The notes below the pieces were generated by a model that did no database searches, had not been told where the DNA came from, and was given only the letters and a program-made list of their open reading frames with translations. Made by a program: the position numbers and the translations under genes. This document shows, in pieces, positions 8,016 through 17,292 of a stretch of 64,000 nt of DNA. The stretch comes from Clostridiales bacterium (lineage in GTDB: Bacteria; Bacillota; Clostridia; Christensenellales; Aristaeellaceae): the NCBI GenBank assembly GCA_012520375.1, contig JAAYOH010000015.1, positions 1-64,000 of the forward strand. Reading direction: 5' to 3'. Position 1 is the stretch's first letter. Each line of letters starts with the position of its first letter.

Positions 8016-8901
8016 ATTCGCTCAGCAGTTTTTTGTTCTTTTGCAGGTCCGCCCGGATAGACCACACGCCTTCGAAGGTTCCGCTCTTGTAGGTTCCCTC
8101 GGCAGGCACCCTGTATTGGGCGATATCGCCGCCCTCCAGCATCACACGCAAAGCCATCAGCATAAGATCGGGAGCGGAGATATTGGTATCGATAGCATTC
8201 AAGGCGCTTTTCATAATCCCAAATAGCCGAAACGGGTCTCGAATCCCCTTGATCTTTTTGATGATAGCGCCCACCACGGCCCGCTGCCGTCCGGTGCGCT
8301 GGTAATCTGAATCGATCTTGCGCAGCCTGACGAAGCGCACCACCTGGACCCCGTTCAGAAGTGTGTCCTCCCCATAGCTCTTCAGCGGATGACCTTTCTT
8401 CCCGTTCATGGCCCGGGCCTCCGCCTTGGTCACTTTCAGTGTGATGCCCCCAAGTGCATCCACAATATCTGCCAGTCCATGAAAATCCACCACGGCATAT
8501 TGCCTGATATTCAAGCCCAGGGCATCGTTCACACAGTTCATGGCCAATTGCGCCCCGCCATAGGTATAGGCCGCATTGATCTTGTGGCTGTCCCTCTCTC
8601 CCATGTCCACCAGGGTGTCTCGCATGATGCTGGTGAGCTTCAATTTTCCCCCCGTGGACACCGATGCGATCATCATGGTGTCGGTGCGGGCATTCCGGGT
8701 CCCCGAATTGTCCACCCCCATAAGCAGCACATGGCGCCATCCCCCACGGCCCTGAACGAAATCCGATATGGTTCCATTTTTGACAGCGATCAGGACAAAC
8801 CAGCAACAAAGGCACAGAAGGATAAGGCGCAGAACACAGCCGCAACCCCTGTGCTTTCCGCCGAGCTGCTTCCCCCGATGCCGTTCATACAGCATGTTCA
8901 T
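8002..8901 (-). CDS. LytR-CpsA-Psr (LCP) family glycopolymer ligase
   Basis: LCP proteins transfer undecaprenyl-linked glycopolymers to peptidoglycan at the outer face of the membrane. After a short basic N-terminus there is one membrane helix (about 19-36), then the LCP core: LLMGVDNS, the arginine/aspartate motif ARTDTMMIAS, SIMRDTLVDM, and HKINAAYTYGGAQL, ending with VRFVRLRKIDSDYQRTGRQR. I prefer the ATG at 8901 (about 299 residues); 8895 is an equally possible start. The gene overlaps the end of the upstream glycosyltransferase gene, so the two are probably co-translated, which fits a shared surface-polymer job. Confidence 0.9.
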   Translation of the reverse strand: MNMLYERHRGKQLGGKHRGCGCVLRLILLCLCCWFVLIAVKNGTISDFVQGRGGWRHVLLMGVDNSGTRNARTDTMMIASVSTGGKLKLTSIMRDTLVDMGERDSHKINAAYTYGGAQLAMNCVNDALGLNIRQYAVVDFHGLADIVDALGGITLKVTKAEARAMNGKKGHPLKSYGEDTLLNGVQVVRFVRLRKIDSDYQRTGRQRAVVGAIIKKIKGIRDPFRLFGIMKSALNAIDTNISAPDLMLMALRVMLEGGDIAQYRVPAEGTYKSGTFEGVWSIRADLQKNKKLLSEFIYG

Positions 8902-10117
8902 CTCCCAGATCCTTGATCCCAATCGTGCTCACATGGGGGATGGCTTTCCAGCCTGGCGCCTTCAGACAAAAGCCCGCCAGGTTGGCGATGAGCCATGTGA
9001 TGATATACAGGCCCATGGCGCACATCTCCCGAAAGCGCGGCTTTAGGGGACGTCGCTCCAGCAGGCAAACTGCCAGCACCATCAAGGCGCCTGACAAAAA
9101 GCAGACGACGAGGGATATGGTTAGCAGGATCACAGCGTTTTTCACTCCGGAAGCAGGTTCCCGGACGATGCCTTTGATCAGGGTCACCACGGTGAGTATC
9201 CCCGGTACAAAGGAAAGCAGTTGCATGGGTACACCGGTGAAGTGCAGTGCAACATCCCTGCACGCAGAGTACGTGAAAAAGCCCCGGTACAGCCGCCCGG
9301 CATAACCAGCGAAACACTGTCTGGTCCCCGCTGCCCAGCGCCTGCGTTGGATCATGGAATCCCGAAGACGCGTGGGCTGTTCGTCGTACGTCACAGCCCT
9401 GGGCATCCAGGCGATCTTCTCTCCTGCCAAGGCGCAGATGGCGGTGTATTCCTGATCCTCGGTCAGGGAGTGTACGTTGTAGCCGTGTTCCCTGATCATG
9501 CGGGCGCCCAGGAGGATGCCCGTTCCGTTCAGGTGGGCGGACATTCCAAGGGCCGCCCTGGATCGGTTGAACAGCCGATTCATAAACCAAAAAAACACCG
9601 AGGTACAGCCGGCTACCCAATTGTCTCCCGGATTCTTACTGTCCCGGTATCCCTGGCCCACCTGATACCCTGCGCACATGGCGTCATTGGCCGCCTGGAG
9701 AAAACCCGGGTCTACCAGGTTGTCTGCGTCAAAGATCAGATAGCCGTCATAGCCCTTCGGTTCTAATTCTTGAAAGGCGATCCGAAGAACTTCCCCTTTG
9801 CTTTGTACCTTTTCCCGGATCGGGATCACGTTTGCCCCCGAACGCAAGGCAGCCCCCTCCGTGTCGTCGGTACAGTTGTTGGGCAACACAAACACATCGT
9901 AGAGTTCCCTGGGATAGTGCTGAGCCAGGAGGCTTGCGATGAGGTTGGGGAGTACATTTTCTTCGTTACGGGCGGGAATGAGCACGGAAAAACGCTTTGT
10001 AGGCATCACTACCGGCATTTCCGGCAGTTTTTTCAAGGCACCGATCAGGAGAATCAGCCCGTGATACACCATGTAAAGGACGCCCAGGATGCCGAACATG
10101 AGCATGGCCAGCTTCAT
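8885..10117 (-). CDS. Membrane GT2-family glycosyltransferase
   Basis: Processive-type or lipid-linked family 2 glycosyltransferase of 410 residues. An N-terminal membrane helix (about 3-26) is followed by the GT-A catalytic domain: FSVLIPARNEE (nucleotide binding), FDAD (the DxD-type metal site, near 129), LTEDQEYT (catalytic TED, near 215-220) and QRRRW (acceptor site). C-terminal hydrophobic segments follow. Its ATG overlaps the stop of the CrtO-like acyltransferase gene (ATGA). In staphylococci a GT2 (CrtQ) and CrtO act in sequence on a carotenoid acid; here no carotenoid genes are nearby, so the lipid acceptor is unknown. Confidence 0.9.
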   Translation of the reverse strand: MKLAMLMFGILGVLYMVYHGLILLIGALKKLPEMPVVMPTKRFSVLIPARNEENVLPNLIASLLAQHYPRELYDVFVLPNNCTDDTEGAALRSGANVIPIREKVQSKGEVLRIAFQELEPKGYDGYLIFDADNLVDPGFLQAANDAMCAGYQVGQGYRDSKNPGDNWVAGCTSVFFWFMNRLFNRSRAALGMSAHLNGTGILLGARMIREHGYNVHSLTEDQEYTAICALAGEKIAWMPRAVTYDEQPTRLRDSMIQRRRWAAGTRQCFAGYAGRLYRGFFTYSACRDVALHFTGVPMQLLSFVPGILTVVTLIKGIVREPASGVKNAVILLTISLVVCFLSGALMVLAVCLLERRPLKPRFREMCAMGLYIITWLIANLAGFCLKAPGWKAIPHVSTIGIKDLGDEHAV

Positions 10118-10641
10118 ATGCCACCCCTTACCGCGCGGTCCCGGTCCCGCTGCAGCTGGCGCCGCATCAATTGCACCAACCTCGGCCTGTTGTAGCGTTG
10201 AATCATGATGAAGGGCAGGTTTCCGATGGCATACACGATGGAAGACGCCAGCCCCACCACACCTTCCATCAAAATGAGAAACATGGGGCTGAGCAGGATA
10301 AGGATGGCATGGGTAAATTCGGCTACACAGGTTTCCTGGATCAGTATCTCCAGATAGTCGGCGCTGCGAAACACGGAGATCTTTTTGCGGATCGCGCTCT
10401 TTACGTGCTTGCTCATGTCAGGCACATGGTCCTTCCAGTACTGTATGCGCAGTTTGGTGTAGATCATACCTTCCCGTTCCCAGGCAAAAGGGGAATACGG
10501 AAATTCATTGTAAAAGAAGTTCTTTCGGGGCATAAGCTGCCCGAAAAAAAAGGCCAGGCTGCCGGAAACGGCAACGATAAAGATAAAGCGCATAATGTCG
10601 CCCACGATGGCGGGCAGCGACATCAACAAACGTTCGAACAT
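10114..10641 (-). CDS. CrtO-like glycosyl-diaponeurosporenoate acyltransferase family protein
   Basis: Small integral-membrane protein (175 residues) of the CrtO acyltransferase family, which acylates a sugar on a lipid. The match to remembered S. aureus CrtO is strong near the C-terminus (NLPFIMIQRYNRPRL versus NVPIIIVQRYNRPRL) and in WEREGMIYTKLRIQYWK and ETCVAEFTHAILIL. There are two hydrophobic segments near the N-terminus and in the middle. The ATG at 10641 has AGGAG 7 bases upstream; a longer reading frame would start inside the intergenic gap. It lies 16 bases after recR and overlaps the GT2 gene. The true substrate is unknown. Confidence 0.8.
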   Translation of the reverse strand: MFERLLMSLPAIVGDIMRFIFIVAVSGSLAFFFGQLMPRKNFFYNEFPYSPFAWEREGMIYTKLRIQYWKDHVPDMSKHVKSAIRKKISVFRSADYLEILIQETCVAEFTHAILILLSPMFLILMEGVVGLASSIVYAIGNLPFIMIQRYNRPRLVQLMRRQLQRDRDRAVRGGI

Positions 10642-10657
10642 TTTTGTCTCCTGATGG

Positions 10658-11257
10658 TCAGATCTCCCTGCGCCCCTCAAAGGCCTTGAGCAGGGTGACC
10701 TCGTCCGTATATTCCAAGCTTCCCCCCACCGGCACGCCGTGGGCGATGCGGGTAACCCGGACCGACAGGGGCTTTATGAGCCGGGCGATATAGGATGCAG
10801 TGGCTTCCCCCTCAATGTCGGGGTTGGTTGCCAGTACCACTTCCCGGACTGTTCCGTCCGCCAGGCGTTCCAGCAGTTCCCGGATGCGGATCTGATCGGG
10901 TCCGATGCCGTCCATGGGGGAAATGACGCCGTGGAGCACATGGTACACACCCGTGTAATCCCGCATGCGCTCCATAGCCGCCACGTCCCGGGGATCTCTG
11001 ACGACGCATATCATGGAAGGATCGCGCGTTGCATCACTGCACAGCGCGCACGGGTCCTTCACGGTGTAATTTCCACACACCGGGCAAAAATGCACATTCT
11101 TCTTTCCGTTATATACCGCAACGGCCAGTTCGCGCACCTGCTCCTCCGGAAGCGATACGATGTGGTACGCCAAGCGCTGAGCACTTTTCCGGCCGATGCC
11201 GGGCAGTTTGCTCAGCTGGTTGACCAGGATCTCAATGGGCTCCGGTCCTGCTTTCAT
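10658..11257 (-). CDS. recR: Recombination mediator RecR
   Basis: RecR helps RecFO load RecA at single-strand gaps. The 199-residue length is standard. The order of elements is N-terminal helix-hairpin-helix ([18 protein letters not shown]), a four-cysteine zinc finger ([16 protein letters not shown]), then the Toprim domain ([14 protein letters not shown] to [11 protein letters not shown]) and the C-terminal ARGVPVGG-like motif, here [14 protein letters not shown]. The ATG at 11257 is two bases after the stop of ybaB, matching the usual ybaB-recR pairing. Confidence 0.97.
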   Translation of the reverse strand: MKAGPEPIEILVNQLSKLPGIGRKSAQRLAYHIVSLPEEQVRELAVAVYNGKKNVHFCPVCGNYTVKDPCALCSDATRDPSMICVVRDPRDVAAMERMRDYTGVYHVLHGVISPMDGIGPDQIRIRELLERLADGTVREVVLATNPDIEGEATASYIARLIKPLSVRVTRIAHGVPVGGSLEYTDEVTLLKAFEGRREI

Positions 11258-11258
11258 A

Positions 11259-11606
11259 TCAGAACAGGCCGGGTATGCCAATACCACCGGTCATCTTGCC
11301 CATTTCCCGTTCCATGGTGTCACCGGCGTTCTTCAGTGCTTCATTCACAGCTGCTATGACCAGGTCCTGCAGCATCTCCGGATCGTCCGGATCGATGGCT
11401 TCAGGGGCAATGATAAGGTCCAGCAGTTCCTTTTTGCCGTTCACCTTTGCAGACACCATGCCGCCTCCCGCAGACGCTTCAAATTCTCGGGCTTCCAGTT
11501 CTTCCTGAAGCCTGGCCATATTCTGTTGCAGCTTTTGCGCCTGACGGGCCAGCTGCTGCATATTGCCGCCGCCCATCATGCCGGGAAAACCGCCGCCTCT
11601 TGCCAT
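11259..11606 (-). CDS. YbaB/EbfC nucleoid-associated protein
   Basis: Small DNA-binding protein (115 residues) of the YbaB/EbfC family, a dimer that coats DNA; its gene nearly always sits upstream of recR, as here. The glycine/methionine-rich N-terminus ([14 protein letters not shown]) is followed by the helical [22 protein letters not shown] core and the [17 protein letters not shown]-terminal helix. Confidence 0.95.
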   Translation of the reverse strand: MARGGGFPGMMGGGNMQQLARQAQKLQQNMARLQEELEAREFEASAGGGMVSAKVNGKKELLDLIIAPEAIDPDDPEMLQDLVIAAVNEALKNAGDTMEREMGKMTGGIGIPGLF

Positions 11607-11621
11607 ATCTTTATGATCCCC

Positions 11622-12164
11622 CTATTTTTCTTCCTCGTCACTTGTTTCCGCTACGGGTACATTGTGGCAGTTCATGGGTACCGCGTGGACACGCTTGCCG
11701 CAATGCGGGCAAATGTAGCGCTGATCCTCGTCATCGCCTACAGCCACGCTGAACATGCCGGAGCACTCGGAGCACAGGCAGCCCACATACATGCCAAAGG
11801 AATCATCTTCCTCATCTTCTTCGATGCCGCCACAGTAGTCACAATGGAAGTCGCATTCCTCGTCCTCTTCGTCGAAGTCGTAGTCTTCTTCGTCGTCTTC
11901 GTCGTCCTCATCGTCGAAATCAAAGTCGAAGTCCTCGTCCTCTTCTTCGGCACGCTCCAAGAGGTCGGTGAGGTCGCTGTCCATGCTGTCGATCATATCG
12001 CTCATCTCGTCACAGCGCTCTTCCACTTCGTCAAAGCTCTCCGAAATCAGGTCCAGTGCGTCAATGATTTGAACCAGCAACTTTCCTTCTTTGCTGCCGG
12101 TGTCCAAATCCATGCCTTCCGCCAAGCCGCGCAGATAAGATACTTTATCGCTCAAAATGCTCAT
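11622..12164 (-). CDS. CD1247 N-terminal-domain protein, very acidic with zinc ribbon
   Basis: A clostridial protein of unknown function (180 residues). The N-terminus (KVSYLRGLAEGMDLDTGSKEGKLL) matches the conserved CD1247 N-terminal helical domain, sometimes mislabelled as an AraC regulator. Residues about 73-105 are almost entirely Asp/Glu with Phe/Tyr. The C-terminal part has several CxxC pairs (CDYC, CSEC, CPHC), likely one or two zinc knuckles. An AAAAGGAG site precedes the ATG. It lies between efp and ybaB in one operon, suggesting a link to translation or nucleoid function, but no function should be assigned. Confidence 0.85.
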   Translation of the reverse strand: MSILSDKVSYLRGLAEGMDLDTGSKEGKLLVQIIDALDLISESFDEVEERCDEMSDMIDSMDSDLTDLLERAEEEDEDFDFDFDDEDDEDDEEDYDFDEEDEECDFHCDYCGGIEEDEEDDSFGMYVGCLCSECSGMFSVAVGDDEDQRYICPHCGKRVHAVPMNCHNVPVAETSDEEEK

Positions 12165-12178
12165 GTCGATTCTCCTTT

Positions 12179-12736
12179 TTAGACCCGGGAGAGATACTCG
12201 CCGGTACGGGTATCGATTTGAAGGACATCTCCGATCTCTACAAACAGTGGTACGCCCAAGGTGAATCCGGTCTCCACGGTGGCGGGCTTGGTGGTGTTGG
12301 AAGCGGTGTCGCCCTTGAAGCCGGGCTCCGTATGGGTAACCTTCAACTCCACAAAGTTCGGGGCCTCCACAGAGAAGGGCTTATTTTTGAAGAAGCGCAC
12401 AGTTACGTTTGTGTTCTCCTTTACGAAGGGTTTTGCTTCCTCAAACTGCTCCTCGTTGAGCATCAGGTCCTCAAAGGTCTCCATGTCCATGAAATGGTAC
12501 ATACCGCCGTCTGCGTAGGTATACTGATATTCCTTGGTCTCAATGATGGCCTTGGGCATCTTGTCGGTGGGATTGAAGGTGCGCTCGAGCACGGCGCCCG
12601 TCATAATGTTCTTGATCCTTGTGCGTACAAAGGCAGCGCCTTTTCCGGGCTTGACGTGCTGGAAATCCACGATGGTCCAGACCCCGCCGTCCCACTCCAC
12701 TGTGATGCCCTTCTTGAAATCGCCTGCAGTGATCAT
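12179..12736 (-). CDS. efp: Translation elongation factor P
   Basis: EF-P rescues ribosomes stalled at consecutive prolines. The 185-residue length is normal. Domain I carries the tip loop [12 protein letters not shown] with the lysine that is modified in other species; domains II and III follow ([24 protein letters not shown] at the end). No EpmA/B or YmfI-type modification genes are seen in the window. AAGGAGG precedes the ATG. The pepP-efp pairing is common in Firmicutes. Confidence 0.98.
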   Translation of the reverse strand: MITAGDFKKGITVEWDGGVWTIVDFQHVKPGKGAAFVRTRIKNIMTGAVLERTFNPTDKMPKAIIETKEYQYTYADGGMYHFMDMETFEDLMLNEEQFEEAKPFVKENTNVTVRFFKNKPFSVEAPNFVELKVTHTEPGFKGDTASNTTKPATVETGFTLGVPLFVEIGDVLQIDTRTGEYLSRV

Positions 12737-12765
12737 ACAGAAAATACCTCCTTATTCTTAAAACC

Positions 12766-13830
12766 TTATAAAATGATCAGTTCCTTGGGCGCAGAAATGA
12801 GGTTATGGTACCCGCTGTCTGTAAGGATAACCATGTCTTCGATCCGGCAGCCTCCCAAGCCCGGGATGTAAATGCCGGGTTCTACCGTCATGACGTGCCC
12901 CGGTTGAAGCACAGTGTCGCATCGGGGGGTGAAGACGGGCTTCTCATGGATTTCAAGGCCCACGCTGTGGCCCAGGCCGTGGCCGAAGGCTCCGGGGTAC
13001 AGGGTGTCGATGAATGAGCGGGCTTCCTTGTCCACATCACTGCACACGGCTCCAGGCTTGATGATGTCCAAGGCGCGCAATTGGGCTTTCAGCACGGTTT
13101 CATAGATTCTTGTCAGCTCTTTGGACACCGGGCCGATGGCCACCGTCCTGGTCATATCGCTCTTGTAGCCTTCCACTTGGGCGCCAAAGTCCAAGGTGAG
13201 AAGCTCGCCTTTCTTCAACCTGTAATCCCCCGGAATGGCATGGGGCAGTGAACCGTTTATCCCAGAGCAGGCTATGGTATGGAAGGCCGGCTCTTCGCTT
13301 CCACACTCCAGCATAAGGTTATCCAGGGTGCGCTGTACTTCCCGCTCGGTCATGCCCGGCCCTATGCAGCCCAACAGCCTGTCAAAGGCCTCACAGGCAA
13401 TACGGCCAGCCGTGGCGATCAGCTCGGCCTCTCTCTCGTCCTTGATGGCCCGCATGCCTTCAGAGAGACCAGAAATATCTCCGAAATCCCTCCCAGGCAG
13501 CGCATGCTCCAGCAATCTGAAATCAGCCACCGTCATGCAATTCATTTCGATACCCAGCACTTGCCTCTCACCGAAGAGTTCCCGCACCAGGTTGGGAATG
13601 GATTCGTCCGTTTGTGTAACGCGCAGACATTTGAATTTTCCCGCCTGCCGCCCGGCTTGCTCGGTATACCGGAAGTCGGTGAGGATGATGTTCTCACCCT
13701 CGCTAAGATACACCGCGCCTTCTCCCGTAAAGCCTGTGAGGTAGCGCATGTTCTCGGGTTTGGTGACCAGAGCGGCGTCCATACCTCGCTCCACCAGTAA
13801 CTTGATGAATTGTTCCGTCTTCTTGCTCAT
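12766..13830 (-). CDS. pepP: Xaa-Pro aminopeptidase (M24 family)
   Basis: Cytosolic metallopeptidase removing N-terminal residues before proline; 354 residues. An N-terminal creatinase-like domain (about 1-125) precedes the pita-bread catalytic domain. Metal ligands are visible: LDFGAQVEGYKSDMTR (two Asp), GHGLGHSVGLEIHE (His), VEPGIYIPG (Glu) and the final CRIEDM (Glu). First gene of the pepP-efp-CD1247-ybaB-recR operon, with a promoter directly upstream. Confidence 0.95.
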   Translation of the reverse strand: MSKKTEQFIKLLVERGMDAALVTKPENMRYLTGFTGEGAVYLSEGENIILTDFRYTEQAGRQAGKFKCLRVTQTDESIPNLVRELFGERQVLGIEMNCMTVADFRLLEHALPGRDFGDISGLSEGMRAIKDEREAELIATAGRIACEAFDRLLGCIGPGMTEREVQRTLDNLMLECGSEEPAFHTIACSGINGSLPHAIPGDYRLKKGELLTLDFGAQVEGYKSDMTRTVAIGPVSKELTRIYETVLKAQLRALDIIKPGAVCSDVDKEARSFIDTLYPGAFGHGLGHSVGLEIHEKPVFTPRCDTVLQPGHVMTVEPGIYIPGLGGCRIEDMVILTDSGYHNLISAPKELIIL

Positions 13831-13859
13831 GTTTCGCCTCGCAAACAGGTATCTTAATC

Positions 13860-13865
13860 ATTATA
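13860..13865 (-). promoter_or_regulatory. Extended -10 promoter of pepP operon
   Basis: TATAAT on the minus strand, preceded by TGT (extended -10). No good -35 is seen at 17 bases. It lies about 30 bases upstream of the pepP start and past the convergent-free end of rpe. Confidence 0.6.
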
Positions 13866-13909
13866 ACACAATGGATAGGGAACTTCCAGAAAAGATTCTG
13901 AAAACTGTC

Positions 13910-14566
13910 TCATCCTCTGCCAAGGTCCTTCAAAGAAGCTGTAAAGGCCAGGGGATCTTCGGCTCCAAAGAAGGCACTGCCCGCCACCAGCACGTCCGCA
14001 CCCGCTTCCACCAGGGAGGGAGCCGTGGCGCTGCTCACGCCGCCATCCACCTCGATCATGGCCGAAAGGCCGTTTTCCTCGAGCATCTTTCGAAGGTCTC
14101 TCACCTTGTCCAGCACCTGGGGAATCAGTTTTTGCCCGCCGAAGCCCGGGTTGACGGTCATGGCCAGCACCAAGTCGAAGTCTCCCAACACATAGCGTAC
14201 CGCTTCAATGGGGGTCGCTGGATTCAGAGCAACTCCAGCCAGGCAGCCCAGGGAACGGATCAGGCTGAGCACCCGCTGCAAATGCCTTGTTGCCTCCGCG
14301 TGGACCGTAATGATCCGCGCTCCCGCAGCTGCGAACTCCTCTACAAAGCGCTCGGGTCGTTCGATCATCAGATGGGCATCCACGGGTATGGCGCTGTAGG
14401 CTGCCACGGTCTTCAGAATGCCCTGGCCAAAGGAGATATTGGGCACGAACATGCCGTCCATCACATCATAGTGCAGGTAATCGGCGCCCGCCTGGATCGC
14501 CTTGTCCACATCCCCCTTCAGGGCCAGGAAATCTGCTGACAGGATCGAAGGTGCAACTTTAATCAT
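13910..14566 (-). CDS. rpe: Ribulose-phosphate 3-epimerase
   Basis: Interconverts ribulose-5-P and xylulose-5-P in the pentose phosphate pathway. It is a 218-residue TIM barrel starting MIKVAPSILSADF; metal ligands lie in LHYDVMDGMFVPN and DAHLMIE, with phosphate binding at MTVNPGFGGQ and EVDGG. The ATG at 14566 is preceded by GGAGGG; an upstream in-frame start would add 18 residues unlike the family. The start overlaps the end of rsgA by 8 bases. Last gene of the long minus-strand run. Confidence 0.97.
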   Translation of the reverse strand: MIKVAPSILSADFLALKGDVDKAIQAGADYLHYDVMDGMFVPNISFGQGILKTVAAYSAIPVDAHLMIERPERFVEEFAAAGARIITVHAEATRHLQRVLSLIRSLGCLAGVALNPATPIEAVRYVLGDFDLVLAMTVNPGFGGQKLIPQVLDKVRDLRKMLEENGLSAMIEVDGGVSSATAPSLVEAGADVLVAGSAFFGAEDPLAFTASLKDLGRG

Positions 14567-15431
14567 ATCTTTCCCTCCATCGTTGTAACATTTCTTCATA
14601 CAGTATACAATAGCGTTCATAGCGTCCCCGGTCTATCTCCCCCGCAACCACCGCTCGCTTGACCATGCAGCCCGGCTCCTTGTTGTGAACACAGGTCTCG
14701 AAACGGCACCCGCCCTCCACGGGAAGGAACTCCGGGTAGAGGGTCCGTAACTGCAAGGGCTCGATCAGCCCGGATTCCAGCACGTTGAAACCTGGTGTGT
14801 CCAGTACCATTCCTCCATCAGGCAGGCAGATGAGTTCTATATGCCGGGTCGTGTTTTTTCCCCGCTCAATGCGGTCTGACAGGGCGCCGGTGGTGAGTGT
14901 AAGCCCATAAAGACGGTTGATCAGGGTGGACTTCCCTACCCCGGACTGGCCCCCAAAGGCGTGCACCGTGCCGGACAGGGCTTCTCTCAGCTCTTCCAAT
15001 CCCTGCTCTTCCAATGCCGAAACCACAAACAGGCCGTCCGATGCATCCCGGTAGCACTGTGCGATGCGCCGTGCTTCCTCTTCCCCCTCGTCCGCCTTAT
15101 TCACCACAAGGATCGGGGAAACAGCTGCGTGGCGACACCCAAACAGCAGTCTGTCGGTAAGCAACAAGTCCGCCTTTGGCGTACCTGCGGATACGGTAAT
15201 CACCAGCTTGTCCACATTGGCCACCGGGGGACGCACCAGGCAGTTCTTCCTGGGCAGGATCCCGGTTATCCAGTTGTTATCCTCCTCTATCGTGAAGCGC
15301 ACCCTGTCTCCCACCAGTGGGGTCATGCGCTGCCGCCGCAGTTTTGCCTGGGCGCGCAGTGTATGTTGGCAACCTGCTGCGTCCAGAACGGTGTAAAAAC
15401 CACCGATCCCTTTTATGATCCGTCCTTCCAA
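14559..15431 (-). CDS. rsgA: Small ribosomal subunit biogenesis GTPase RsgA
   Basis: Circularly permuted GTPase that helps mature the 30S subunit. With the TTG start at 15431 (AGGAGGG 5 bases upstream) the protein has 290 residues, standard for the family, and begins MEGRIIKGIGGFYTV. The N-terminal OB fold is followed by G4 VNKAD, G1 GQSGVGKSTLINRL, G3 DTPG and a C-terminal zinc knuckle CRFETCVHNKEPGCMV. It follows prkC and stp, the usual Firmicutes order. Confidence 0.97.
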   Translation of the reverse strand: MEGRIIKGIGGFYTVLDAAGCQHTLRAQAKLRRQRMTPLVGDRVRFTIEEDNNWITGILPRKNCLVRPPVANVDKLVITVSAGTPKADLLLTDRLLFGCRHAAVSPILVVNKADEGEEEARRIAQCYRDASDGLFVVSALEEQGLEELREALSGTVHAFGGQSGVGKSTLINRLYGLTLTTGALSDRIERGKNTTRHIELICLPDGGMVLDTPGFNVLESGLIEPLQLRTLYPEFLPVEGGCRFETCVHNKEPGCMVKRAVVAGEIDRGRYERYCILYEEMLQRWRERYD

Positions 15432-15444
15432 GAAATCCCTCCTT

Positions 15445-17292
15445 TTACATATCGTCTTCGATAAAATCAATTTCTTTTTCGTCCACTTGAACCCCGTCCA
15501 GGTACAAACGTACCGCATGGACGCCGCTCTCCAGAGAGTCCAACTCCAAGTATATCTCCTGACGGCCTTCTTCCAGGATCTGCCGGTATACCTCCCGCTC
15601 GCCGGTGGATTCCACCAGGGTGCACACTGCCTCTACGCCCTTTGCGGGCACCTGGACGACCACCGTGGTGCAAGCCCTGCACAGGGTAGGTGGCTGGACG
15701 CATACTGTAACGTCAATGGCTTCTCCCATCAGAGCCCGTGTCCCGGGCTGTCGGCTCTGGGATACGATCAACCCGGGCTCAGCTTCGGCGTCATAGGTCT
15801 CCCCCACCTGCCCCAGGGTAAAGCCTTCGGCGATCAATAACCCTTCGGCCTCTTCCGTTGTATAGTTGGCCAGGTCGGGTACGTAAGCGCTCTCACCGCT
15901 GATGACCAGATCCACCCGGTCCCCGGGCTGTACCCACTCGTTCACCGGGGGGATCTGGGCGATGACGGTCCCGGGTTTCGCATCTGCGATGTCCAGATTC
16001 ACGTCCCCCAGCACCAGATGGTTCTCCTCCAGCAGCTTGACGGCCTCTGTGCGGGGCAAATCCAACAACTTCGGCATGATCAGCTTTTCCACCCCCGCGG
16101 ACACCACCAAGCTCACACGATCCCCTTTCCATACCGGGCTGTCTGGGGCAGGGCGCTGTTCTAAAATGCTGCCGAAGCGCACCGTTTCGTCGTGTCGCTC
16201 GCTCAGGGTATAGGGGAGCTGCAGTTCGTCCAACCGAGAAACCGCTTCCTCTACGTCCAGCAGCACCAGGGTGGGCATCTTTTGCCGGAGGAAAAGATAG
16301 CGATACAGGCGGTTGGCCCCGTATAAACCTCCCGCCAACAGAAAAATACATAGAAGCACGATCAGTGCAATCCGTAGGTGCCTGAGGGATGTTCTATTTT
16401 GGTAGGAATCCCTCACCCGTTCCCGCAGCTTGCGGCGCGGCATTTCCTCCCGGTCCACAAAGCCGCCCTTGGGCATGCGGATGGAACGCTTCAGGTCCAG
16501 CGCCATCTGGGCTGCCGTCTGGTAGCGATATGCGGCATCCTTGTTCAACGCCTTCATGATCACCTGATCCAAGCCCCGGGACACTGCAGGCTCCTTCGAG
16601 CGAGCGCTCATTGGGAGTTCGTGTACATGTTTCAATGCCACGGCCACGGAGTTTTCCCCGTCAAAGGGCACCTCTCCTGTCACCATCTCGTATAGCACCA
16701 CGCCTACAGAATACAGGTCGCTCTTTTCGTCCGCCGTCTGTCCCGAAGCTTGTTCCGGGGAGAAATAGTGCACAGAACCGAGCACATTTCCGCTTTCGTT
16801 GTAGGTATGAGTGCTTGCATTGGTAGCCCGGGCAATGCCGAAATCCGCTACTTTGATGTTTCCCTTCACATCCACCAGGATGTTATGGGGTTTGATGTCC
16901 CGGTGTATCACATGGTTCTTGTGGGCACAATCCACCGCAGCCAGGATCTTTAGGGTAATCTGCACCGCCCGCTCGGGTTTGATGCGCCCGGCCTGGCGAA
17001 TAACCTCTTTCAGCGTCCTGCCGTTGACATATTCCATGACGATATAGCGGGTATCCCCATCCTGTCCTACCCCGTATATCCCCACGATGTTCTCGTGGCT
17101 CATCTTGGACGCCGCTTGGGCTTCCAGATTAAATCGTCGTACGAACTCGACGTCCTCGTTGAATTCGCTGCGAAGTATCTTGATGGCCACATCACGCTTT
17201 TCCTGCCGATCCCAGGCCAGATGCACCACGGCCATGCCGCCTGCACCGATCTGGTCCCCAAGCACATAGCGGTCGTTCAACATGTCGGTCAT
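15445..17292 (-). CDS. prkC: Ser/Thr protein kinase PrkC with PASTA repeats
   Basis: Membrane receptor kinase sensing muropeptides/lipid II and controlling cell-wall growth. The 615-residue product has a kinase domain (about 9-270; glycine loop GAGGMAVVH, catalytic HRDIKPHN, DFG), a basic juxtamembrane segment, one membrane helix (about 307-328), three PASTA repeats (about 337-540; for example MPKLLDLPRTEAVKLLEE and VPDLANYTTEEAEGLLI) and a C-terminal beta domain. Its ATG overlaps the stop of the PP2C gene, so kinase and phosphatase are made together. Confidence 0.97.
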   Translation of the reverse strand: MTDMLNDRYVLGDQIGAGGMAVVHLAWDRQEKRDVAIKILRSEFNEDVEFVRRFNLEAQAASKMSHENIVGIYGVGQDGDTRYIVMEYVNGRTLKEVIRQAGRIKPERAVQITLKILAAVDCAHKNHVIHRDIKPHNILVDVKGNIKVADFGIARATNASTHTYNESGNVLGSVHYFSPEQASGQTADEKSDLYSVGVVLYEMVTGEVPFDGENSVAVALKHVHELPMSARSKEPAVSRGLDQVIMKALNKDAAYRYQTAAQMALDLKRSIRMPKGGFVDREEMPRRKLRERVRDSYQNRTSLRHLRIALIVLLCIFLLAGGLYGANRLYRYLFLRQKMPTLVLLDVEEAVSRLDELQLPYTLSERHDETVRFGSILEQRPAPDSPVWKGDRVSLVVSAGVEKLIMPKLLDLPRTEAVKLLEENHLVLGDVNLDIADAKPGTVIAQIPPVNEWVQPGDRVDLVISGESAYVPDLANYTTEEAEGLLIAEGFTLGQVGETYDAEAEPGLIVSQSRQPGTRALMGEAIDVTVCVQPPTLCRACTTVVVQVPAKGVEAVCTLVESTGEREVYRQILEEGRQEIYLELDSLESGVHAVRLYLDGVQVDEKEIDFIEDDM

